Assembly: GCA_019009955.1 (NCBI GenBank)
Contig: CM032228.1
Location: 259,017,501 to 259,081,500, forward strand
Length of the DNA: 64,000 nt
Direction: 5' to 3'
DNA from: Riptortus pedestris
Taxonomy: Eukaryota; Arthropoda; Insecta; Hemiptera; Alydidae
Of the stretch, positions 1 through 12,495 are shown piece by piece. Made by a program: the position numbers and the translations under genes. Each line of letters starts with the position of its first letter. Positions within the stretch are counted from its first letter, which is position 1. Under the pieces are notes generated by a model. The model saw only the letters and a list, made by a program, of their open reading frames with translations, was not told where the DNA came from and did not search any database.

Positions 1-2120
1 GCCGTCAACTGCCATCAAGACTTCAATATTAAGCTAATCGTAGCAGTTGTCAATCATTTTGATTAAATAGAAGAAATAAACTGAGTGCTCATGTAAAACT
101 AATAATGAAGTTTGTTAATGGTTGAGATGTCTACAATTATTTTCTCTAGGTACATATATTGTTGTCTACTCTTGCAATCAAATAGCTGACAAAATCTAAC
201 AAGATATCTTTTCTATTAGTTAACGACATTTTTATTTGTATAATTATCCAAGCAACAGGTTGACCAACATTTACTAGGTTTAACGGTCGCTATTTTACAA
301 ACGATATGGCAAGGCTGACGACCTTTCATATTTACAGCAAGATATGTTGTTGGTGTGGAGTCGCAATATACTTTTGTTCTCTGCAATACTTAGTTAAACG
401 ATTCGAATAAAAGTATTATTTTCGCTAGTGGCAGAAATCGTATGAGGCTGAGGGCTTATCTATGGCCGACGTATGAATTCCTAAATCTATCGGTTGCTAT
501 CTCTTCCATTGATTATGTAATTCATGGATAAAGCAATATATTCATTGGGTTGATTCATCGATTTTTATTACTCGAAGCTTACTCAAGTTGTTTATATTTT
601 TTGGAGGTTTCCCTTCAGACAAATCATCTATTGGGCTTCTACGCTTGATGCTAATTCAAAAAAAAACTTCTTCTAATGTTCAATTTGTTTCTAAATTAGG
701 GTTTAGCAGAAGAGAAAAAAAAATTTAATCACCTTTGTTGAAGTTTAAATGAGATCAGCGAATATTGGCCACAGACTCTTAAAATTCGGGCAATACTTAA
801 TAATTTAACTCCATTTTTGAAAGGATATTTAAATCTCTCATTTTTTAAAAATAAAAAGCATTAGCTTCAAGTTAAAGACAAAAACCAGTTTTACTAGATT
901 ATTTGTAATTTAAGCACCAGCAACACCTGCCATTAAAAACTAACCCAACTAAAATCGATTTAGATTTGAATTCCTACATAATAGGTCATAATAAATAGCC
1001 ATTTGTACTGGAAAGCCCAGTGCTTGGATAAATTGAATACCGCATTATTGTAGCAATCCTTGGAAAAGCTGAAATAATGCCATTGAAATGTATGTTGCTA
1101 CATTGTAATTATATTGAATTTCCATTATCAGACAACCTTTATTTACAGAATTATTTAGTTGTACATCTTACTCATCACCATCATCATGGGGAGGGCATTT
1201 ACAAAATATTTCCATTATTATGGAGGAATAAGTGTGCAACCTATATAATGGCCAACTTATGATTGTTGTTATAAACATTTGTTCTCTGCCTTGAATATCA
1301 TCTGAGATATTTTTTTCAATTTTAGCCCTTAGTAAGCCTCACTCCTACGCATATCACAAAAATAAAAATAATCTCTTATACAATAAGCCAATTAATTCTA
1401 AGGTCAAAAACCTAACATGGTTTTCAACAGATCATTACTAGATAACATACATCCAAATGTGAGACCGTCATCAATGAAGATTTTCCCTTTTGACTCGAAG
1501 ATGTTTGTTTGATCTATACAGAGTTTTACATTTTGACATAAATAACATAATCTGAAGGAGTTATTTGGACATAGTGTTGGATATCAAACAGGAATATGAT
1601 ATGACACTCAAGTATATTTCCTATTTTCTATGAAAAATCAGAAAAACCGCTTATTATCCAGCAGGACTTTTTTTTCTTTCTTCATTGGTATTTATTTTTT
1701 CCTACCAAACCCTTTTCCTAGTCAAGTACATTATATTTTTTTAAGTTTTAACAATGGAATAAATAGATACAAAATAGTCAATTTTGCATTTAACAAGACT
1801 AATAATTCTGGCAATGATGTAATATTCTATGGCTAGAGGGCGTGATAGTGGGAAGGAATTTCTAGCTGCTTTAGATAACTTTAATTTTCTGCTCTATTAA
1901 ATTTAGTGAGGTGAAGGTACTGCGCCATAACCTTCTCTACGACCCTTCAAAATAGTTAATACGACAGAAAATTCACAGTAAGTTACGCCAAAATAAATAA
2001 TTAGATGACCTTGCAATTACATGTCGCTGTTGAATAAGGTAAATGGCATAATAACCTCTCAATTGATTGGCCAACTAATCCCAATCCTTGGATATAGTGT
2101 CCGATCCAACTACAAACAAA
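1..2120. other. AT-rich stretch without recognised gene
   Basis: No open frame here has recognisable protein similarity, and the few frames over 60 codons have AT-driven composition. I see no tandem repeat or transposon end. It is ordinary intergenic or intronic sequence as far as can be read. Confidence 0.5.
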
Positions 2121-2123
2121 TAT

Positions 2124-2250
2124 ACAATAACTGATTTTCCCAATAATATATACAATAACTGATTTTCCCAATAATATATACAATAACTGATTTTCCCAAT
2201 AATATATACAATAACTGATTTTCCCAATAATATATACAATAACTGATTTT
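2124..2250. repeat. 28-bp minisatellite, about 4.5 copies
   Basis: The unit reads ACAATAACTGATTTTCCC followed by AATAATATAT and repeats with a 28-bp period and almost no variation. Minus-strand open frames of about 90 codons here only reflect the lack of stops in the unit and are not genes. Confidence 0.9.
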
Positions 2251-2272
2251 GTACAAGGCATGAAAAATATTC

Positions 2273-2290
2273 CCAATAATATATTATTGG
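2273..2290. repeat. 18-bp perfect palindrome beside the 28-bp array
   Basis: CCAATAATATATTATTGG is its own reverse complement. Its left half (CCAATAATATAT) is the end of the neighbouring 28-bp unit, so the palindrome may mark the array edge or an inverted junction. Confidence 0.85.
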
Positions 2291-2929
2291 ATGGCTGCGA
2301 AGAACATTATCGGCATTCCGAAAAGGCAGAATTATTAGTTGTTTCAATTAACCCTAACCGAACCTCTATCGATCGGAATATGTAAGAGAATAATTGTTTA
2401 AATATCATAATTACATATTTTGTCTTGAATTTTTGTTATTTGTTTGTTGAAAACAAATAATATGCGAGATTTGTGGTTGAAGTGAATCATTGGCCAAAGT
2501 ATATGTCTGTGTACTTCAACACAGACAACTCATTTTTATAAAGTTACATAGCACATTCAAGTATATATGATAGTCTCTAGTTATTTTAAACTTGTTGTTG
2601 TTGTTGTATAGGGTTTAAGGGCGAAAAACTACCAGGTTATCATCGCCCTGTAATATTTAAAATTCACATTTTGGTATCCTCATCCATATCGCCATTTTAA
2701 CAATATAAACGTGGATACGAGCAGTTGCACTTTAAATTTCTTTGTATAAACTCGTGTTTTTTACAAAATTAAACAATTTATCGAGTTCTATCGGGTCATC
2801 TCCATATTTTAAACTTACACAGATAAGTTTAAAAGTTGGAAGGGTTTAGGATAACAAATGGACTGCCTAACCCATTCTTTCCAAGTCGAAACATTTTTAG
2901 GTAAAATGCATCTTTATAAATAGTCTAAG
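2291..2929. other. Unannotated AT-rich spacer
   Basis: Sequence between two tandem arrays with a short GTTGTTGTTGT run near 2593. No gene or transposon is recognised. Confidence 0.5.
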
Positions 2930-5693
2930 TGTAAAGCCACTTCATTTCAGGAATTGCTATCTAAGCGAAGAGTATGTGTATTAGCTGTAGGCTGTCTAAG
3001 TGTTTGCCCAAGACTAAGGCAACTACCGCCTAAGCCAGGAGAGTATCTGAATCAACTGTCTACTATCGTTCACTTTAGACATGGTTGTTTAAGCCTAGGC
3101 TGCATGAGTAGAAAGCCACTTCATTTCAGGAATTGCTATCTAAGCGAAGAGTATGTGTATTAGCTGTAGGCTGTCTAAGTGTTTGCCCAAGACTAAGGCA
3201 ACTACCGCCTAAGCCAGGAGAGTATCTGAATCAACTGTCTAATATCGTTCACTTTAGACATGGTTGTTTAAGCCTAGGCTGCATGAGTGTAAAGCCCCGT
3301 CATTTTAGGAATTGCTATCTAAGCGAAGAGTATGTGTATTAGCTGTAGGCTGTCTAAGTGTTTGCCCAAGACTAAGGCAACTACCGCCTAAGCCAGGAGA
3401 GTATCTGAATCAACTGTCTACTATCGTTCACTTTAGACATGGTTGTTTAAGCCTAGGCTGCATGAGTGTAAAGCCCCGTCATTTTAGGAATTGCTATCTA
3501 AGCGAAGAGTATGTGTATTAGCTGTAGGCTGTCTAAGTGTTTGCCCAAGACTAAGGCAACTACCGCCTAAGCCAGGAGAGTATCTGAATCAACTGTCTAC
3601 TATCGTTCACTTTAGACATGGTTGTTTAAGCCTAGGCTGCATGAGTGTAAAGCCACTTCATTTCAGGAATTGCTATCTAAGCGAAGAGTATGTGTATTAG
3701 CTGTAGGCTGTCTAAGTGTTTGCCCAAGACTAAGGCAACTACCGCCTAAGCCAGAAGAGTATCTGAATCAACTGTCTACTATCGTTCACTTTAGACATGG
3801 TTGTTTAAGCCTAGGCTGCATGAGTAGAAAGCCCCGTCATTTCAGGAATTGCTATCTAAGCGAAGAGTATGTGTATTAGCTGTAGGCTGTCTAAGTGTTT
3901 GCCCAATACTAAGGCAACTTCAGCCTAAGCAAGAAGAGTATCTGAATAAACTTTCTACTATAGTTGACTTTAGACAGGTTTGTTTAAGCCTAGGCTTCAT
4001 GAGTAGAAAGCCACTTCATTTCAGGAATTGCTATCTAAGCGAAGAGTATGTGTATTAGCTGTAGGCTGTCTAAGTGTTTGCCCAAGACTAAGGCAAATAC
4101 CGCCTAAGCGTGAAGAGTATCTGAATCAACTGTCTACTATCGTTCACTTTAGACATGGTTGTTTAAGCCTAGGCTGCATGAGTGTAAAGCCACTACATTT
4201 AAGGAATTGCTATCTAAGAGAAGAGTATGTGTATTAGCTGTAGGCTGGCTAAGTGTTTGCCCAAGACTAAGGCAACTACCGCCTAAGCCAGGAGAGTATC
4301 TGAATCAACTGTCTACTATCGTTCACTTTAGACATGGTTGTTTAAGCCTAGGCTGCATGAGTGTAAAGCCCCGTCATTTTAGGAATTGCTATTTAAGCGA
4401 AGAGTATGTGTATTAGCTGTAGGCTGTCTAAGTGTTTGCCCAAGACTAAGGCAACTACCGCCTAAGCCAGGAGAGTATCTGAATCAACTGTCTACTATCG
4501 TTCACTTTAGACATGGTTGTTTAAGCCTAGGCTGCATGAGTGGAAAGCCACTTCATTTCAGGAATTGCTCTTTAAGCGAAGAGTATGTGTATTAGCTGTA
4601 GGCTGTCTAAGTGTTTGCCCAAGACTAAGGCAACTTCAGCCTAAGCCAGTAGAGTATCTGAATCAACTGTCTACTATCGTTCACTTTAGACATGGTTGTT
4701 TAAGCCTAGGCTGCATGAGTGTAAAGCCACTTCATTTCAGGAATTGCTATCTAAGCGAAGAGTATGTGTATTAGCTGTAGGCTGTCTAAGTGTTTGCCCA
4801 AGACTTAGGCAACTACCGCCTAAGCCAGGAGAGTATTTGAATCAACTGTCTACTATCGTTCACTTTAGGCATGGTTGTTTAAGCCTAGGCTGCATGAGTA
4901 GAAAGCCACTTCATTTCAGGAATTGCTATCTAAGCGAAGAGTATGTGTATTAGCTGTAGGCTGTCTAAGTGTTTGCCCAAGACTAAGGCAACTACAGCCT
5001 AAGCCAGGAGAGTATCTGAATCAACTGTCTACTATCGTTCACTTTAGACATGGTTGTTTAAGCCTAGGCTGCATGAGTGTTTGCCCAAGACTAAGGCAAC
5101 TACAGCCTAAGCCAGGAGAGTATCTGAATCAACTGTCTACTATCGTTCACTTTAGACATGGTTGTTTAAGCCTAGGCTGCATGAGTAGAAAGCCACTTCA
5201 TTTCAGGAATTGCTATCTAAGCGAAGAGTATGTGTATTAGCTGTAGGCTGTCTAAGTGTTTGCCCAAGACTAAGGCAACTACCGCCTAAGCCAGGAGAGT
5301 ATCTGAATCAACTGTCTACTATCGTTCACTTTAGACATGGTTGTTTAAGCCTAGGCTGCATGAGTAGAAAGCCACTTCATTTCAGGAATTGCTATCTAAG
5401 CGAAGAGTATGTGTATTAGCTGTAGGCTGTCTAAGTGTTTGCCCAAGACTAAGGCAACTACCGCCTAAGCCAGGAGAGTATCTGAATCAACTGTCTACTA
5501 TCGTTCACTTTAGACATGGTTGTTTAAGCCTAGGCTGCATGAGTAGAAAGCCACTTCATTTCAGGAATTGCTCTTTAAGCGAAGAGTATGTGTATTAGCT
5601 GTAGGCTGTCTAAGTGTTTGCCCAAGACTAAGGCAACTACCGCCTAAGCCAGGAGAGTATCTGAATCAACTGTCTACTATCGTTCACTCGCAG
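2930..5693. repeat. 179-bp satellite-like tandem array, about 15 copies
   Basis: Landmarks such as GAATTGCTATCTAAGCGAAG recur at 2951, 3130, 3309 and so on, exactly 179 bp apart. One interval (4923 to 5210) is 287 bp because about 108 bp inside a unit is duplicated. Every unit has a frame of about 69 codons beginning at TTG and ending at the same TAG. As 179 is not a multiple of three, each unit closes its own frame, so I read this as noncoding repeat. Units are over 90% alike, with the copy near 3900-4000 the most divergent. Each unit holds several short CTAAG/TTAAG motifs, hinting at an older, shorter ancestral repeat. Confidence 0.95.
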
Positions 5694-6085
5694 TTGTTTA
5701 ATCCTAAAAAGCCACTTCATTTCAGGAATTATCTAAGCGATGTGATGCCTATCGGATATCTAATTGTTAACACATGCCTAAGAAAAATGCAGTCTTTGTG
5801 TGTTTCTATCAACTGTCTGTTATCGATGTATATATCTGTTTGTTTTAGAAATTGCAGACTAAGCGTAAAGAGGGAGTGTCACCTGTGCGCTGTTTCAGTG
5901 TAAAGCCACGCCTTAAGAAATTACTGTCGAAGCATAAAGTGTCTTCGTATGAACTGTCTGAGTGTAAGCCTATAAATTTCGGAAGATTTTTCTAAGCGAC
6001 TGGAGCAGGCTTTTCAAGGGGAAGCAAATACACTTTGGAAACTACTGCCTAACAGTGAAGGCTAAGCAACAATTTACTACTATGT
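5694..6085. repeat. Decayed edge of the 179-bp array
   Basis: Scattered unit fragments persist here, for example AAAGCCACTTCATTTCAGGA near 5709, AGTGTAAAGCCACGCC near 5899 and GACTAAGCG near 5857. They are separated by indels and substitutions, as expected for old units at an array margin that no longer exchange with the homogenised core. Confidence 0.6.
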
Positions 6086-6374
6086 GTAGTCAAGATGTGA
6101 AATCTGCTAAAAATCATCCTAATAGTTTTAGTAATGTGGGTGACGAGTTTATTAAGTAAATTTGCTGATCTCAAAAATAAATGCTAATATTGTTGCTTGT
6201 CATTTGTTAATCTGGTGCATATTGTTTGTCATGTCCATAATAGCCATGGAATCATTTAACTTATTGGTATTTTTGCTCAAAGGAAAGGATCAGATTAACA
6301 ATGTTTCGTCCTTTTTTTATTGGCCACCACCGTGGTCCTGGCTCCACCTACCGGAGGAAGAAGTAATTTGATCT

Positions 6375-6420
6375 GACAAGGGATGCGTAAAATAAGTAGA
6401 TTTCCCACATCTCCATTCAA
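6375..6420 (+). mobile_element. Short fragment of family B left end
   Basis: The stretch GGATGCGTAAAATAAG, then TAGATTTCCCACATCTCC, matches the left end of the better copies at 41045 and 52464 (GGGGCTGCGTAAACTTAGCA then GATTTCCCACGT). Only about 45 bp is recognisable. Confidence 0.55.
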
Positions 6421-6647
6421 CTCCAAATTCTGTTCTCTATTTCGCACTTAATCGGCCTAAATGTCAGCTGAACACTATCTTAAGTTAACCGAAGACTAAA
6501 AAGGGCCAATAATTCAGCTAATATCCAGCTAGGTGGAAATACAACTTAACTAACGAGATTTATTAAGTAACATATTTAGGTAAGGGCGACATCCTTTCTG
6601 CATTTTAATCCTTTACTGAAGCCCGCATTTGCAATAACGAAATACAG

Positions 6648-6815
6648 TATTATTATTATTATTATTTATTAGCGTCCACTATTTGCTACTAAAACTATTT
6701 GGGACGGGTTATCTACAGGTAACCACCCTTTTCTAAGCAGGATCTTATTTTATGGATTCTTATTCCATATCTAAGGATTTTATTTGATGAGTTCATCGCT
6801 AAACAAATTCGTATT
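6648..6815 (-). mobile_element. tRNA-like SINE, partial, minus strand
   Basis: It shares the family core GGGACGGGTTATCTACAGGT and the GTCCACT tail signature with the copy at 7422. An ATT-repeat tail lies at its low-coordinate side (6648-6672), which places the element on the minus strand. The tRNA-like head is largely lost or diverged, and it carries extra sequence around 6750. Confidence 0.75.
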
Positions 6816-7421
6816 GGCCATGCGTGAAGAATAGAGATACATGTAGCATTAAGGTAAAAAGTTTAGGAGAATCTAATCATTGTTTATGTGAGGGTGATAG
6901 GCCGACAGTATACAGCATGTCCCAAGCAGATTTAGTAAACCTTATTCTGTATGTATTTTTGTAATCTGATTAAATATATTTAAAAATAGAATAATTATAC
7001 TATTATTGAAAGAAGAATAAAATATTTGATATTTTAATTTCCATATCTTAGCTGCTTATCAAAGACCAATTGAATTATAGTACTCTAAAAGGTCACTGCT
7101 TTCCTAAAATATGTTTATATATATATATATATATATATTTGACAAATTACCTAATCCGTACATGATTTCTGGGAAACATTTTAAATAATTTAAAAAATAA
7201 TTGTAATTACTTAATTATTTTACATTCATAATCAATGCTAATTTAAGAATAATAAGTATTTTTACTTCATCTACTTTAGAAATAATTGGATATTAAATCA
7301 TTAATTTAAATGAAGTATAAAAGCATTTTAGTCAACATTTTACAGTCTTGAATGAAATTTATTTTTCCGTTATTTAAGGACGTTTGAATTGTCTGAGAAT
7401 CGAAATGTTTTACTTACTCAC
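6816..7421. other. AT-rich spacer with a (TA)n tract
   Basis: Very AT-rich sequence with a TA dinucleotide run at about 7116-7139. No gene is recognised. Confidence 0.6.
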
Positions 7422-7640
7422 TTATTATTATTTACGTCCACTTTATGCAACTAGGCTAATCGGGACGGGTTATCTACAGGTTACCACCCTATTCTAGCAA
7501 GGGTGGGTCTTAGGAGTTTATTTAGTGAGTCCGTGACTAAATAAATGTCTACTACCCAGGGCGGGAATCGAACCCGCCACTCTAGGTCTACCACGCGAGA
7601 TAAAGACAAAAGGCCTAAACTCGCACGGCTATACTGAGTA
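7422..7640 (-). mobile_element. tRNA-derived SINE, near full length, minus strand
   Basis: Read on the minus strand, a head of about 90 nt resembles a type II tRNA. An A-box-like TAGCCGTGCGAGTTTAGG is followed by a B-box-like GGGTTCGATTCCCGCC, with a spacer long enough for a variable arm, best like tRNA-Leu or tRNA-Ser. The body has TTTATTTAGTCACGGACTC and AACCCGTCCCGATTAG, and the element ends in an AAT-rich tail at its low-coordinate side. SINEs of this kind are transcribed by RNA polymerase III from the internal boxes and moved by a LINE partner. At least six related copies lie in this window. I did not find clean target duplications for this copy. Confidence 0.85.
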
Positions 7641-8440
7641 GAAAGGTTTTAGAGATACAATATACATTACAATATGATCGATGGACTCTAAGTGAATGGA
7701 CGCCAAATAAATAAATCAAGGGTAAACGTCAAGGATAATTTAATTATATACAAAGTAGAAAGTGGCAAGTGATCAAAATTACATAATAAATAAGTGCACT
7801 AATAGCAAGTAAAATTCATGTTGAGACGTGAAGAAAGCACGGAAAGACCGTTAGCAAAAGCAAGATGGACTTTATTTAATGTGTGAATGATGGAGAAGAG
7901 CAAATTCTAGAATGTAATCATCAGAATCACAAACACTCATTTTGCTATGTCAATAAGGATTGTCATAAGGACCAAGGCATACAAATTTGTAGAAATGTCA
8001 TAAAAGATATTTAAAAAAAAAAAATGTTGAAGCCAATCCTGTGTGTCTTTTGTGAGCAGTCTATTCTACCATAAACACACTCAACTCCAGGAGTTTCTGT
8101 GAGACCAATAAAAAACCTGAAGTAGAGAGGCATTTAAGAATGGAAAAAAAGCATGGCTAAAACTTGATACCTCAGCTACTTTTCAGCGAGATATAATATT
8201 TTTGACATTTTAAAACTGTTTAGATAGACTTAGATCAATACATGCCCTTAGACAAAGTTAAAAAGAATAGGAGTAGTAAAAACAAATTGGTTGGGAAATG
8301 GCTTTAGGAGTTACACGGAACAAAATCAAAAGATGAAAACTCTCTATTCCAAATATTCCTCCTGGTCTTCATTTCATGAGAAATAAATGTACAATCGTAA
8401 AAATAATAAAACATGCACTAATAATATCTACTGTCACGGA
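7641..8440. other. Unannotated stretch
   Basis: AT-rich sequence without a recognisable coding region, repeat or element end. Confidence 0.5.
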
Positions 8441-8454
8441 GCATTGTTGTCACC

Positions 8455-9187
8455 GATCAGACAAATGAATTGCATATTTGCTGCGTATCCTTGGTAAGCG
8501 ATGCATTCCCCTTTGAGAGGGGATAGAGGGTGCACAGCATAATTCTATGATGCCCTTGATGCTGCCGAGTAGCAGCCAACACTTGTTGATGGCATACTTG
8601 CTGCTATCAACTTGTCGGCAACATATTGCTGCGTTTCCTTGGTAAGCGATGCATTCCCTTTGAGAGGGATAGATGATGCACAGCATAATTCTATGATGCC
8701 GTTGCTGCTGCCGAGTAGCAGCCAACTTGTTGATGGCATACTTGCTGCTATCAACTTGTCGGCAACATATTGCTGCGTTTCCTTGGTAAGCGATGCATTC
8801 CCTTTGAGAGGGATAGATGATGCACAGCATAATTCTATGATGCCGTTGCTGCTGCCGAGTAGCAGCCAACTTGTTGATGGCATACTTGCTGCTATCAACT
8901 TGTCGGCAACATATTGCTGCGTTTCCTTGGTAAGCGATGCATTCCCTTTGAGAGGGATAGATGGTGCACAGCATAATTCTATGATGCCGCCGATGCTGCC
9001 GAGTAGCAGCCAACTTGTTGATGGCATACTTGCTGCTATCAACTTGTCGGCAACATATTGCTGCGTTTCCTTGGTAAGCGATGCATTCCCTTTGAGAGGG
9101 ATAGATGATGCACAGCATAATTCTATGATGCCGTTGCTGCTGCCGAGTAGCAGCCAACTTGTTGATGGCATACTTGCTGCTATCAAC
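8455..9187. repeat. 144-bp minisatellite, about 5 copies
   Basis: The landmark CTTGTCGGCAACATATTGCT occurs at 8611, 8755, 8899 and 9043, exactly 144 bp apart. The unit is GC-richer than its surroundings. Because 144 is 48 codons, long open frames run through the array on both strands (195 codons plus, 214 and 235 codons minus). Three overlapping frames staying open argues that repeat geometry and not selection keeps them so. The first unit is the most divergent and has small insertions. The phrase GCTGCTGCCGAGTAGCAGC contains near-palindromic sequence that could fold. Confidence 0.93.
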
Positions 9188-9459
9188 ATAATAATGTGAT
9201 TAAGTAATTAACCTCTGATTCGCCGGGAATCCCAATCTTTGTGACCGTCACATAATGATAAACTGAAAGTCTTGCTCCAGACATAACAGTTCAAGAGTCC
9301 TGATGTAACTGTATCGTTGGAATAATGGGTAATGCCAGCACCCCTCTCAGCCGAATTAAGTGTATGGTAGTTTAACGAAAAAAATGTAACATTATCATTA
9401 AGCCTCTCATACATAATCACTAGTTATATCTTCTAAACCATACACTACCATTGGAGTGC
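9188..9459. other. Spacer between two arrays
   Basis: About 270 bp of unique sequence. The minus-strand frame of 70 codons here has no recognised similarity. Confidence 0.5.
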
Positions 9460-11060
9460 GTAATAGACAATCAGTAATTATGTGTCTAAATCCGAGTATT
9501 ACCAATCAAGGCTCTGGTAGACAATCAGTAATTATGTGTCTATATCCGAGTAATACCAATCAAGGCTCGGGTAGACAATCAGTAATTATGTGTCTAAATC
9601 GGAGTATTACCAATCAAGGCTCTGGTAGACAATCAGTAATTATGTGTCTAAATCGGAGCATGACCAATCAAGGCTCTGGTAGACAATCAGTAATTATGTG
9701 TCTAAATCGGAGTATTACCAATCAAGGCTCTGGTAGACAATCAGTAATTATGTGTCTAAATCGGGGCATTACCAATCAAGGCTCGGGTAGACAATCAGTA
9801 ATTATGTGTCTAAATCGGGGCATTACCAATCAAGGCTCGGGTAGACAATCAGTAATTATGTGTCTAAATCCGAGTAATACCAATCAAGGCTCGGGTAGAC
9901 AATCAGTAATTATATGTCTAAATCCGAGTAATACCAATCAAGGCTCGGGTAGACAATCAGTAATTATATGTCTAAATCCGAGTAATACCAATCAAGGCTC
10001 GGGTAGACAATCAGTAATTATATGTCTAAATCGGGGCATTACCAATCAAGGCTCGGGTAGACAATCAGTAATTATATGTCTAAATCGGGGCATTACCAAT
10101 CAAGGCTCGGGTAGACAATCAGTAATTATATGTCTAAATCGGGGCATTACCAATCAAGGCTCGGGTAGACAATCAGTAATTATATGTCTAAATCAGTGCA
10201 TTACCAATCAAGGCTCGGGTAGACAATCAGTAATTATATGTCTAAATCCGAGTTATACCAATCAAGGCTCGGGTAGACAATCAGTAATTATATGTCTAAA
10301 TCGGGGCATTACCAATCAAGGCTCGGGTAGACAATCAGTAATTATGTGTCTAAATCCGAGTTATACCAATCAAGGCTCGAGTAGACAATCAGTAATTATA
10401 TGTCTAAATCTGGGAATTACCTTTCAATGCTCGGGTAGACAATCAGTAATTATATGTCTAAATCGGGGCATTACCAATCAAGGCTCGGGTAGACAATCAG
10501 TAATTATATGTCTAAATCCGGGCATTACCAATCAAGGCTCGGGTAGACAATCAGTTATTATATGTCTAAATCGGGGCATTACCAATCAAGGCTCGGGTAG
10601 ACAATCAGTAATTATATGTCTAAATCGGGGCATTACCAATCAAGGCTCGGGTAGACAATCAGTAATTATATGTCTAAATCGGGGCATTACCAATCAAGGC
10701 TCGGGTAGACAATCAGTAATTATATGTCTAAATCCGAGTTATACCAATCAAGGCTCGGGTAGACAATCAGTAATTATATGTCTAAATCCGAGTAATACCA
10801 ATCAAGGCTCGGGTAGACAATCAGTAATTATATGTCTAAATCCGAGTAATACCAATCAAGGCTCGGGTAGACAATCAGTAATTATATGTCTAAATCGGGG
10901 CATTACCAATCAAGGCTCGGGTAGACAATCAGTAATTATATGTCTAAATCGGGGCATTACCAATCAAGGCTCGGGTAGACAATCAGTAATTATATTTCTA
11001 AATCCGAGTAATACCAATCAAGGCTCGGGTAGACAATCAGTAATTATATGTCTAAATCGG
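9460..11060. repeat. 54-bp minisatellite, about 30 copies, open on plus strand
   Basis: The unit contains TAGACAATCAGTAATTAT, GTGTCTAAAT and ACCAATCAAGGCTC, and repeats every 54 bp. A plus-strand frame of 570 codons (9456-11168) crosses the array and encodes an 18-residue repeat built on RQSVI-CLN and TNQGSG. Sites that differ between units (PSNT, PSYT, RGIT, RSIT; ATG or ATA) change amino acids freely, which does not look like purifying selection. The first units carry the G of TTATGTGTC and most later ones carry A (TTATATGTC), with blocks of three PSNT-type and three RGIT-type units suggesting segmental duplication. Most likely noncoding; a repetitive protein is not excluded. Confidence 0.93.
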
Positions 11061-11566
11061 GGCTGCTATTCGCAGGTTACAGGATACAATTATTTCAACC
11101 AACCACTGCAAATATTTACTTTATTTACTCTGAAGTTTTATAATGGGTGCTTAAACCTTTTTATTTAAACATTCTTAAATTTGTCAAATATTACTGCATT
11201 TAGAATACTCTTAATAATTACTTTATGAGTATTTCCTGGAGTTATCCGTACTTGTAGGAATATCTATTTGTTTGTGTTTGTATTATGATTGTCGTGTCAG
11301 TGAAAATCTATTTTGTAATGATATTTCATGTCACATTATAAATCTGGTTATTTTCATATTTTGCCGGCTTAAGGCTTTGAATCTCCTCTCATCATTGGGA
11401 CAGGGATGATGTCAGTAGATGATCAACGACACCAATTCCAGGCTTATTATGATGAAGAGTATGGCCCGTCATCATCATGGGGGGGGGGGTTGATTTCCAG
11501 TTTCCTGGGAAATATGGAACCCATAAAAAGGGATTCTATCCATGGTATTGAGGATTTTTTTCACTG
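11061..11566. other. Spacer between the 54-bp and 14-bp arrays
   Basis: Unique sequence with a run of ten or more G near 11481. No convincing coding region. Confidence 0.5.
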
Positions 11567-12495
11567 TACCTTATAGTGACTACCATACAGTGACAACCAT
11601 ATAGTGACTTCCATATAGTGACTACCATATAGTGACTACCATATAGTGACTTCCATATAGTGACTTCCATATAGTGACTTCCATATAGTGACTACCTTAT
11701 AGTGACTACCATATAGTGACTAACATATAGTGACTACCATATAGTGACTACCATATAGTGACTACCATATAGTGACTAACATATAGTGACTACCGTATAG
11801 TGACTACCATATAGTGACTTCCATATAGTGACTAACATATAGTGACTACCGTATAGTGACTAACATATAGTGACTAACATATAGTGACTACCGTATAGTG
11901 ACTACCGTATAGTGACTACCATATAGTGACTTCCATACAGTGACTACCATATAGTGACTACCATATAGTGACTACCATATAGTGACTTCCATATAGTGAC
12001 TTCCATATAGTGACTTCCATATAGTGACTACCTTATAGTGATTACCGTATAGTGACTACCGTATAGTGACTACCATATAGTGACTTCCATATAGTGACTA
12101 CCTTATAGTGACTACCTTATAGTGACTACCATATAGTGACTTCCATACAGTGACTACCTTATAGTGACTACCATACAGTGACTACCATATAGTGACTTCC
12201 ATATAGTGACTTCCATATAGTAGTGACTAATTTAAGTTTATTCAATTCCATACAGTGAATACGTTGAATATAGTAAAATAGTTCATATAAATAATTAAAG
12301 CTTATATTTAATTTACAGTTTTCCATATAGTGACTTCCATATAGTGACTACCTTATAGTGATTACCGTATAGTGACTACCTTATAGTGACTACCTTATAG
12401 TGATTACCGTATAGTGCCTACCATATAGTGACTACCTTATAGTGACTACCATTTAGTGACTACCTTATAGTGACTACCATATAGTGGCTACCTTA
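11567..12495. repeat. 14-bp minisatellite, about 60 copies in two blocks
   Basis: The unit is ATATAGTGACTACC, with common variants ending TTCC or AACC, or reading ACAG for ATAG. The first block runs to about 12230 and the second from about 12318 to 12495, split by roughly 88 bp of AT-rich unique sequence that still carries isolated CCATACAGTGA remnants. Variants are mixed along the array, so exchange between units has been frequent. Confidence 0.95.

Noticed and set aside
2930..5693. CRISPR-like array
   Set aside because: Whole units are repeated without unique spacers of fixed length, and the genome is eukaryotic. The same holds for all other arrays.
2954..5903. Fifteen similar frames of 69-111 codons as a gene family
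   Set aside because: They are one frame per 179-bp unit, start at TTG, always end at the same TAG and overlap each other's ends; unit length is not a multiple of three.
7422..7640. Functional tRNA gene
   Set aside because: The boxes are tRNA-like, but the acceptor ends do not pair and the head is fused to a repeated body with an AAT tail, so it is a SINE.
8450..9199. Long frames of 195-235 codons in the 144-bp array
   Set aside because: Three frames on both strands stay open together because the unit is 48 codons long; no family is recognised.
9460..11060. Secreted repetitive structural protein (silk-like)
   Set aside because: No signal peptide, no ATG context, and variants alter residues without restraint; kept only as a low-interest question.
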